Below are positions 38,219-43,898 of a stretch of 43,898 bases of DNA, in pieces; position 1 is the stretch's first letter, and every line of letters starts with the position of its first letter. Source of the stretch: Acidimicrobiaceae bacterium (GTDB lineage: Bacteria; Actinomycetota; Acidimicrobiia; Acidimicrobiales; Ilumatobacteraceae). The notes beneath the pieces were generated by a model. The model saw nothing but the letters and a program-made list of their open reading frames with translations. It did no database searches and had not been told where the DNA came from. The translations under genes were made by a program, and so were the position numbers. The DNA lies in NCBI GenBank assembly GCA_020637295.1, contig JACJWF010000020.1, positions 1-43,898 of the forward strand, in the 5' to 3' direction.

Positions 38219-40183
38219 TCAGAGGAGGGTGCGGGCCAGGGCGTGGGCCTGGCGGGTGGCCCACACCACCCGGCGCGGGGCATAGGCGTCGCCGAGGACG
38301 TGGACGCTCGGGTGGCGGCCCTTCAATTCCCGCCACAGCGCGTCGTTGGGGATGCCCCCGGCGACGACGACCACGCTGTCGAACGGCCCCTCCGTCCATT
38401 CCCTGGTGCCGTAGGTGCTGGACAGGTGAAGGGTGCCGTCGTCGATGCGTGTGGCGCGGGCCATCGGGACGATGCGCACGCCGCCGTCCACCAGTCGGGC
38501 CAGCATCGTGCCGATCGAGTACTTGCCGACCAGCGGCGCCGGCCCTGCCGTCTGGACGACCAGTGTGACCTCGTGGCCGAGCCCGGCGAGGTGGTCGCTG
38601 ACGGACATCGGTGCCGGCCCGTCGTCCTCCGCCAGCACGGCCACCCGCCGCCCGGGCGTGGCCAGGCCCTTCACCACCGCGCCCGCGGGGAACACATCAG
38701 GCCCCTCGATCCCGGGGATCGCGGGGAGCCGGGGGGCGGCGCCGGTGGCCAGGGCGACGACATCGAAGCCGCCGTTCAGCACGTCGGCGGCGGTCGCCTC
38801 GCGCCCCAACTGCACGTCCACGCCGGCCCGTTCCAGCCGGCCGACCTGCCAGTCGATCCACCGCTGGTACTTGGCGTTGGCCCTCACCATGGCGGCCACG
38901 GACAACAGACCGCCGAGCGTCGGCCCCTTCTCCCACAGCGTCACGGCGTGGCCGTGCTCGGAGCACAGCCCGGCGAGCTCCATCCCCGCCGGGCCGCCGC
39001 CGACCACCAGCACCCGCTGCGGCTGCGACGTCCGCTCGGGCAGGTTGCGCAGCTCCCACTCGTGCGCCCAGAGCGGGTTGACGCCGCAGGCGTAGCCGAG
39101 CCCCTCCACCTGCTTGCGGTTGATGCACTCGTTCAGCCCGATGCACGGGCGGATCGGCACGGGGTTCGTGCCCCGGGCCTTGTGGACGATGTCGAAATCG
39201 GCGAACGTCGCCCGGGCCATGGCCACCAGGTCGGCGTGGCCGGCGGCCAGCACGGCCTCCGCCTGCTCGGGAGAGGTGACCCGCCCGGTGTAGACGACCG
39301 GCAGGTTCGTGGCCTGCTTCACCTGGCCGCACAGCGCCGCCCACTCGATGTCGTCGTGCCAGCCGGACGGGACGTACGACGGGGAGCCGAAGTTGTTGCC
39401 GACGTCGAGGCTGAAGTAGTCGACCGTGCCGTCGGCGGTGAACGCCTCCACCAGCCGCTGACACTCCTCCAGCCCGTACCCGCCGTCGATGAGCTCGTCG
39501 ATGCACAGGCGAAGCCCGTAGGTGAACGGGCGTGGCGCGTGGCGGCGGATGGAGTCGGTGATCTCCCGCAGGTAGCGGATGCGGTTCTCGAAGCTGCCGC
39601 CGTAGCGGTCGGTGCGCAGGTTGGTGAGCGGGGAGAGGAACCACTGGACCACGTCGTCGTGGTTGGCGTGGATCTCGATGACGTCCCCCCCGGCATCGAC
39701 GGCCAGCGCGGCCGACTCGCCGTACTCGCGCACGAGCCACTCGATCTCGTCGACGTCCAGGGCGTGGGCGATGCGGTGGTCGTCGTAGGCGCTGAACGTC
39801 GCCGACGGGGCGATCGGCTTGCCGCCCTGCTGCACCATCTGGACCGTCACGGCGGTGGCGCCGGCGTTCTTGAGGCGGCTGACGAACTGGCCGATGCGCG
39901 CCGCGTAGCGGGGGTGGCGGAAGTGGCCTGGGCCGTGCGCACCGACGCCCGACGGCTCGAAGCCCTGCGGCAGTGGGTTGCGGACGTGCGACGGCGTGCC
40001 GCCGATCCACTGGAACCCGCCGGTGGCCTTCGGTAGCCACATGGCGAGCAGGGTCTCGAACTCGTCGTCGCTGCCCACCAGGTTGCTGGCGCCGCCGCCG
40101 TGGGGCGGCACGACCAGCCGGTGGTCCAGCGTGAACCGGCCGACGGCGACGGGGCTGAACAGGTGGGGGAGTGCCGCCGTCAT
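38219..40183 (-). CDS. NADH:flavin oxidoreductase / 2,4-dienoyl-CoA reductase-like (OYE-TMADH family)
   Basis: 654-residue fusion of an N-terminal FMN-binding old-yellow-enzyme barrel (about 1-330) and a C-terminal FAD/NAD(P) domain (VLVVGGGPAGMELAGL), as in 2,4-dienoyl-CoA reductase and trimethylamine dehydrogenase. Between them lies the [4Fe-4S] region CIGLNECINR...YACGVNP: Cys347, Cys353 and Cys366 are present, but the expected cysteine at 350 is Leu. ATG 40183 overlaps the upstream flavoprotein stop by 4 bases. It likely reduces or dehydrogenates an enoyl/dienoyl intermediate. Confidence 0.92.
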   Translation of the reverse strand: MTAALPHLFSPVAVGRFTLDHRLVVPPHGGGASNLVGSDDEFETLLAMWLPKATGGFQWIGGTPSHVRNPLPQGFEPSGVGAHGPGHFRHPRYAARIGQFVSRLKNAGATAVTVQMVQQGGKPIAPSATFSAYDDHRIAHALDVDEIEWLVREYGESAALAVDAGGDVIEIHANHDDVVQWFLSPLTNLRTDRYGGSFENRIRYLREITDSIRRHAPRPFTYGLRLCIDELIDGGYGLEECQRLVEAFTADGTVDYFSLDVGNNFGSPSYVPSGWHDDIEWAALCGQVKQATNLPVVYTGRVTSPEQAEAVLAAGHADLVAMARATFADFDIVHKARGTNPVPIRPCIGLNECINRKQVEGLGYACGVNPLWAHEWELRNLPERTSQPQRVLVVGGGPAGMELAGLCSEHGHAVTLWEKGPTLGGLLSVAAMVRANAKYQRWIDWQVGRLERAGVDVQLGREATAADVLNGGFDVVALATGAAPRLPAIPGIEGPDVFPAGAVVKGLATPGRRVAVLAEDDGPAPMSVSDHLAGLGHEVTLVVQTAGPAPLVGKYSIGTMLARLVDGGVRIVPMARATRIDDGTLHLSSTYGTREWTEGPFDSVVVVAGGIPNDALWRELKGRHPSVHVLGDAYAPRRVVWATRQAHALARTLL

Positions 40184-41598
40184 GCTGCACCTCCGGCGAG
40201 CGCGGCGGCCGACCGGCCGGCGATGCGGCCGAACGTCACGCAGTTGGCGCACGAGTTGCCGCTGCCCACGTACTGGGCGCCGACCACCCCGCCGGTGCAT
40301 TCACCGGCGGCGAAGAGGCCGGCGATCGGCTTGCCGTTGTTGCCCAACACCTGCGCCTCACGGTCGATCCGCAGCCCGTAGGCCGTGAAGCAGACGGTGG
40401 CAGGGCGCAGCTCGGCGCCGTAGAAGGGAGCGGTGGCGACCGGTTCGAGGAACGTCGCCGCCTTGCCGTACTCCAGGTCCTCGCCGGCGGCGACGCTGCG
40501 GTTGTACGTGGCCACCGCGCCCTCCAGGTTGACCGCCGGCACGCCCAGCGCGCCGGCCAGCGCCGCCACCGTCGGCGTCGCGTGCATCCGGCCCTCCTTC
40601 ACCATCTGGGAGACGATGTCGGCGTTCCAGTGCGGGCTCTGCCGCTTCGTGCTGCCAGGGATGGTCTGCTTGTAGCGGGCCAGGCCCTCGGCGCTGGCGG
40701 TGGTGAGGATGGTGTGGTCGAAGATGGCGAACACCCGGTCGCCCTGCTCGCGCACGAGGAAGTTCATGATCCCGTACGGCGCCGTCTCGTCGCCGAAGCG
40801 CCGGCCGTCGGCGTTCACCAGCACCAGCCAGCCTGGCAGGTAGGCCTCGTAGATGCGGTCGAAGTTGGCGTGCAGCAGGCGCAGCCCGCGGTCGTGGCCG
40901 ACGAGTTGGGCGTCCACCTGGCCGGCCAGCGCCAGGTGGTCACCCCTGGCCCCGTCGGCGCCGATGTACCAGGCCCACCCGGTGTCGGCGGCGGCAGGGA
41001 AGTGGCGGGCGAGGAGCTCGGGTGCGTTGCCGAAGCCGCCGCTGGCGACGACCACCGCGTGGGCAGTGATCTCGTCGTCGCCGACCGCCACACCGCACAC
41101 CGCGCCGTCACCGTTGGTCAGCAGCCGGTCCACCCGCCGGCCGAGCGCGATGTCCACGCCGGCGTCGCGGCAGCGGGCGGCCAGCAGGTCGACCACCGCC
41201 TGCCCGCGCCCGATCGGGACATGCACACGCGGCACCGGCTCGTCGCCGCCGTAGACGAGGTCGGGGTGGAACTCCAGCCCCATGTCGCCCAGCCACTCGA
41301 CGGCGTCGCCGGCCTCGCGTGCCAGCCGGCGCGCCGCGGCCACCTCGAGGTTCCAGCGGTTGAGCTGGAGGTAGTCGCGGAACAGCCGGTCGCCGTTGTC
41401 CTCGATGCCGGCGGCCCGCTGGTAGCGGGTGCCGGCGCCCATCATCAGGCCGCCGGACAATCGCGAGGAGCCGCCCACCACACCCTCGGCTTCGGCCACC
41501 AGGACCCGCGCCGCGCCGGCCTGGGCGGCGGCCAGCGCCGCGCTCAGCCCCGCCGCGCCCGAGCCGACGACGAGCACGTCGACGTCCACCTCGCTCAT
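40180..41598 (-). CDS. FAD-dependent dehydrogenase (fumarate reductase / ketosteroid-dehydrogenase-like flavoprotein)
   Basis: 472-residue FAD_binding_2 protein. GSGAAGLSAALAAAQAG is the ADP-binding motif, EGVVGGSSRLSGG follows, VVVASGGFG is the second nucleotide contact, and GLFAAGECTGG closes the FAD site. Members include fumarate reductase flavoproteins and 3-ketosteroid-delta1-dehydrogenase; the exact reaction is unclear, but desaturation or reduction of a ring next to a ketone fits. It starts at ATG 41598 with GAGGGGG upstream. First gene of a two-gene operon, divergent from the TetR gene at 41684. Confidence 0.9.
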   Translation of the reverse strand: MSEVDVDVLVVGSGAAGLSAALAAAQAGAARVLVAEAEGVVGGSSRLSGGLMMGAGTRYQRAAGIEDNGDRLFRDYLQLNRWNLEVAAARRLAREAGDAVEWLGDMGLEFHPDLVYGGDEPVPRVHVPIGRGQAVVDLLAARCRDAGVDIALGRRVDRLLTNGDGAVCGVAVGDDEITAHAVVVASGGFGNAPELLARHFPAAADTGWAWYIGADGARGDHLALAGQVDAQLVGHDRGLRLLHANFDRIYEAYLPGWLVLVNADGRRFGDETAPYGIMNFLVREQGDRVFAIFDHTILTTASAEGLARYKQTIPGSTKRQSPHWNADIVSQMVKEGRMHATPTVAALAGALGVPAVNLEGAVATYNRSVAAGEDLEYGKAATFLEPVATAPFYGAELRPATVCFTAYGLRIDREAQVLGNNGKPIAGLFAAGECTGGVVGAQYVGSGNSCANCVTFGRIAGRSAAALAGGAA

Positions 41599-41654
41599 GT
41601 CGAACCCCCTCTGTTCCTGTAGTCAGTCTAAACAAAGTCGATCAGGGTTGCCGA

Positions 41655-41670
41655 CTGAACACACGTTCAG
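41655..41670. promoter_or_regulatory. Palindromic operator 1 for TetR regulator
   Basis: CTGAAC-ACAC-GTTCAG, a perfect 6-bp inverted repeat with 4-base spacer. It has the same arms and spacer length as the site at 41678-41693; centres are 23 bases apart. It lies between the divergent TetR and flavoprotein genes. Confidence 0.75.
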
Positions 41671-41677
41671 TAGGGTG

Positions 41678-41693
41678 CTGAACGTGAGTTCAG
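41678..41693. promoter_or_regulatory. Palindromic operator 2 overlapping the TetR start codon
   Basis: CTGAAC-GTGA-GTTCAG repeats the arms of operator 1 exactly, and the candidate start codon GTG 41684 falls in its spacer. Binding would block the TetR gene itself and probably the divergent flavoprotein/OYE operon. Confidence 0.75.
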
Positions 41694-42310
41694 CCTCCCC
41701 GCTGCCGGCCACCCGCGACCGTCTCGTCCAGGCGGCCATCGAACTGATCGCCAACGAGGGCGTGCAGGCGGCGACGGTGCGCCGGGTGGCGGACGCCGTC
41801 GGCGTGTCCGCCCCGCTCGTCCTCCACCACTTCGGTTCCAAGGAGGGGCTGGTCGCGGCCTGCGACGAGCGGGTGCTCGGCACCATGGAAGGGATGCTGG
41901 CGGAGATGGCGGCCGCCGGTGCGGACGCCGGCTTCCAGTACCTGATGGCCGACGAGCAGGCGGCCGTGCTGCTGCTGTACGTGGCTCGCGCCCTCCACGA
42001 GGACAACGCCACCGGGCGCCAATGGTTCGACCGCCTCTACGCACTCACCCGCAACGGCATGGCCGAGATGGCGGAGCGCGGCATGGTGCGCACCTTCGAC
42101 GACCCGGTGATGGCGTCGCTGATCCTCCTCGCCATGGACCTCGGCCTCGTCCTCCTCCGCCCGCACGTGGAGCGCATCCTCGACGCGCCGCTCACCGACC
42201 GCTCGGTGGTCACCCGGTGGATCACCGCCGAGTTCGACCTCCTCACCACGCCCATCTTCCGCCCGCCGGCGTCCCCTGCCGCGCCCGCCCCCGATTCGGA
42301 GCAGCCATGA
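41684..42310 (+). CDS. TetR family transcriptional regulator
   Basis: 208-residue TetR repressor. The N-terminal helix-turn-helix is TRDRLVQAAIELIANEGVQAATVRRVADAVGVSAPLVLHHFGSKEGLV; the C-terminal ligand domain is all-helical. Start is GTG 41684 within an operator palindrome; GTG 41675 is possible. The lack of a ribosome binding site before 41684 suggests leaderless translation. It likely represses itself and the divergent 41598 operon. Its stop overlaps the ABC ATPase start by 4 bases, so it is co-transcribed with an exporter. Confidence 0.93.
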   Translation: MSSASPLPATRDRLVQAAIELIANEGVQAATVRRVADAVGVSAPLVLHHFGSKEGLVAACDERVLGTMEGMLAEMAAAGADAGFQYLMADEQAAVLLLYVARALHEDNATGRQWFDRLYALTRNGMAEMAERGMVRTFDDPVMASLILLAMDLGLVLLRPHVERILDAPLTDRSVVTRWITAEFDLLTTPIFRPPASPAAPAPDSEQP

Positions 42311-43239
42311 ACACCCCCGTGAACCCCGACGCGCCGGTGATCGACATCGCCGGCCTGGTCAAGACGTTCGGTACCGTCCGGGCCCTCGACGGGCTGGACC
42401 TCACCGTCCGCCGCGGCGAGGTGCACGGCTTCCTCGGGCCCAACGGCTCCGGCAAGTCGACCACCATCCGCGTGCTGCTGGGCATGCTCCGCCACGACGC
42501 CGGCACCGTCCGCCTCCTGGGCGGCGACCCGTGGGACGACGCCGTCGCCCTCCACCGCCGCCTCGCCTACGTGCCGGGCGACGTCAGCCTGTGGCCGAAG
42601 CTGACCGGCGGGGAGATCATCGACCTGCTCGGGCGGCTGCGCGGCGACCTCGACCCCCACCGCCGCGACGACCTGATGGAGCGGTTCGAGCTGGACCCGA
42701 CGAAGAAGGCCCGCACCTACTCCAAGGGCAACCGCCAGAAGGTCGGGCTGGTGGCGGCGCTGGCATCCGGCGCCGAGCTGCTGGTGCTGGACGAGCCGAC
42801 CTCGGGTCTCGATCCGCTGATGGAGGCCGTGTTCCAGGAGACCATCCGCGAGGTCCGCGCCGAGGGGCGCACGGTGCTGCTGTCCAGCCACATCCTCGCC
42901 GAGGTGGAGGCGCTGTGCGACCGGGTCAGCATCATCCGCGCCGGCCGGACGGTGGAGACGGGCACGCTGGACGAGCTGCGTCACGTCAGCCACACCTCGG
43001 TGTCCGTACGGACGGACCGGCCGGTGGACCTTGCCGCGCTGCCCGGCATCCGCCATCTCCGAACGGACAACGGGCGGACCACGTTCGATGTGGACAACGC
43101 CCAGCTCGGCGCCACGCTGGCGCAGCTGTCGGCCGCCGGTGTCACCGCACTGACCTGCGCGCCGCCGACGCTGGAGGAGCTGTTCCTGCGCCATTACGAC
43201 GACGTCGCCGTCAACGGCACTGCGGGGACGCCGTCATGA
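42307..43239 (+). CDS. ABC exporter ATP-binding protein (DrrA-like)
   Basis: 310-residue ATPase. Walker A is GPNGSGKST, the signature is the reduced form YSKGNRQK typical of the ABC-2/DrrA branch, Walker B is LLVLDEPTSGLDP and the H-loop is SSH. It has an extra C-terminal ~80-residue domain ending LEELFLRHY. ATG 42307 overlaps the TetR stop, indicating co-regulation. Its stop overlaps the permease start by 4 bases. Confidence 0.93.
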   Translation: MNTPVNPDAPVIDIAGLVKTFGTVRALDGLDLTVRRGEVHGFLGPNGSGKSTTIRVLLGMLRHDAGTVRLLGGDPWDDAVALHRRLAYVPGDVSLWPKLTGGEIIDLLGRLRGDLDPHRRDDLMERFELDPTKKARTYSKGNRQKVGLVAALASGAELLVLDEPTSGLDPLMEAVFQETIREVRAEGRTVLLSSHILAEVEALCDRVSIIRAGRTVETGTLDELRHVSHTSVSVRTDRPVDLAALPGIRHLRTDNGRTTFDVDNAQLGATLAQLSAAGVTALTCAPPTLEELFLRHYDDVAVNGTAGTPS

Positions 43240-43898
43240 CGGGCACGCTCGCCCTCGTGCGGGCGGGGTTGCGGCGCGAGCGGGTGCGCATCGCCGTGTG
43301 GATCGCCGGCATCTCGTTGATGGTGGCGATCTCGGCGGAGAGCGTCCGCGGCATCTTCCCCACCCAGGCGGACCTGGACAAGGCGGCCGCCACCTCGGCC
43401 AATCCGGCCATCCTCGCCTTCCAGGGGCCGCGCTTCGCGCTGGACACGCTGGGCGGGCAGGTGGCGTTCCAGATCGGTGCACCGGGGCTGGTGATCATGG
43501 CGCTGATGGCGGTGCTGATGACCGGCCGGCTGACGAGGGCGGAGGAGGAAGCGGGTCGGCTGGAGTTGCTGCGGGCGTTGCCGGTGGGCCGCAACGCGAC
43601 CATTGCGGCCGCGTCGGTGGTGGTGGCCGGCATGAGCGTCGCGGTCGGCCTGGTGTCCGCCGTCTCCCTGATCGCGCTGGGGCTCCCTGTTGCCGGGTCC
43701 GTCGCCTTCGGTCTCGGGTACACGGCGGTCGGCGCGGTCTTCTGCGGGGTCACGCTCGTCACGGCCCAGGTGACGGACAACCATCGCCTGGCCAACGGCA
43801 TGGCCGGCACCACGCTCGGCGTGGCGTACGTGCTGCGGGCCATCGGCGACATGCGCGACGGCACCCTCTCCTGGCTCTCGCCGCTGGGCTGGGCCCAG
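43236..43898 (+). CDS. ABC exporter permease, truncated by the window edge
   Basis: ATG 43236 opens a frame with no stop before the end of the window: MTGTLALVRAGLRRERVRIA, then a membrane segment (VWIAGISLMVAISAESV), a long external loop, hydrophobic spans (PGLVIMALMAVLMTGRL) and EEEAGRLELLRALPVGR, a sequence typical of ABC-2-type permeases in DrrA-partnered exporters. 221 codons are visible; family length is about 500 or more, so more than half is missing. It is translationally coupled to the ATPase. Confidence 0.88.
   Translation, partial: MTGTLALVRAGLRRERVRIAVWIAGISLMVAISAESVRGIFPTQADLDKAAATSANPAILAFQGPRFALDTLGGQVAFQIGAPGLVIMALMAVLMTGRLTRAEEEAGRLELLRALPVGRNATIAAASVVVAGMSVAVGLVSAVSLIALGLPVAGSVAFGLGYTAVGAVFCGVTLVTAQVTDNHRLANGMAGTTLGVAYVLRAIGDMRDGTLSWLSPLGWAQ

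Noticed and set aside
7040..41598. Assignment as a cholesterol-degradation cluster
   Set aside because: P450, SDR and flavoprotein genes fit loosely, but no ring-cleavage enzymes (HsaC type), Mce genes or acyl-CoA dehydrogenases typical of that pathway are present.

Overview
The window is GC-rich throughout, with densely packed genes, many GTG starts, ATGA/GTGA stop-start overlaps and strong G/C bias at third codon positions. This fits a high-GC actinobacterium. The mix of Rieske oxygenases, P450s, SnoaL-like proteins, SDRs and ACAD10-type phosphotransferases is reminiscent of Acidimicrobiia or mycobacteria-like catabolic chromosomes, but the lineage is inference only. No tRNA, rRNA, CRISPR array, transposase or phage gene was seen.

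Layout. (1) 1-7030: the 3' end of an S9 prolyl-oligopeptidase-type peptidase, then a complete oligopeptide-type ABC importer (binding protein, two permeases, two ATPases), all on +. (2) 7040-14579: a P450 diverging from a small orphan protein plus a Rieske oxygenase and a TetR regulator; then an SDR diverging from a four-gene operon (lipocalin-like protein, NTF2-like protein, small helical protein, phosphotransferase). (3) 14580-22379: an imperfect 120-bp inverted-repeat element, a minus-strand operon (phosphotransferase, medium-chain reductase, SDR), a second Rieske oxygenase, several NTF2-like proteins, a VOC protein and a zinc alcohol dehydrogenase. (4) 22431-26876: a rearranged block in which a Rieske/small protein/epimerase unit has been duplicated and cut. 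It leaves a Rieske gene with a replaced C-terminus, a decayed epimerase fragment, a Rieske copy without its first cluster ligands, an intact small gene and an intact epimerase, followed by a tyrosine phosphatase. (5) 26877-30757: a long hairpin, then an SDR diverging from a second operon that again carries the small helical protein plus phosphotransferase pair. (6) 30823-36243: a six-gene minus-strand operon (two SDRs, YgiN-like protein, P450, SDR, PPOX-fold protein) diverging from a second TIM-barrel epimerase. (7) 36224-41598: a second lipocalin-like gene, an SDR, and a coupled OYE/dienoyl-CoA-reductase-like plus flavoprotein dehydrogenase pair. (8) 41675-43898: a TetR regulator whose start region holds two tandem palindromes, followed by a two-gene ABC exporter running off the window.

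Taken together, 7040-41598 reads as an accessory catabolic region for a hydrophobic ring compound (terpenoid, steroid-like or aromatic). It would combine hydroxylation (Rieske, P450), alcohol/ketone oxidation (seven classical SDRs, one extended SDR, ADH), double-bond reduction or dehydrogenation (OYE-like, MDR, flavoprotein) and NTF2-fold isomerase/hydratase candidates. The substrate is not identifiable from sequence. No ferredoxin or ferredoxin reductase is encoded here, so the oxygenases must draw electrons from partners elsewhere.

The most unusual material is the chimeric Rieske/epimerase duplication, an orphan ~70-76-aa protein family linked to two Rieske genes in opposite gene orders, the repeated small-helical-protein plus phosphotransferase pair, tandem palindromic operators at 41655-41693, and a recurring AT-rich motif at gene starts.
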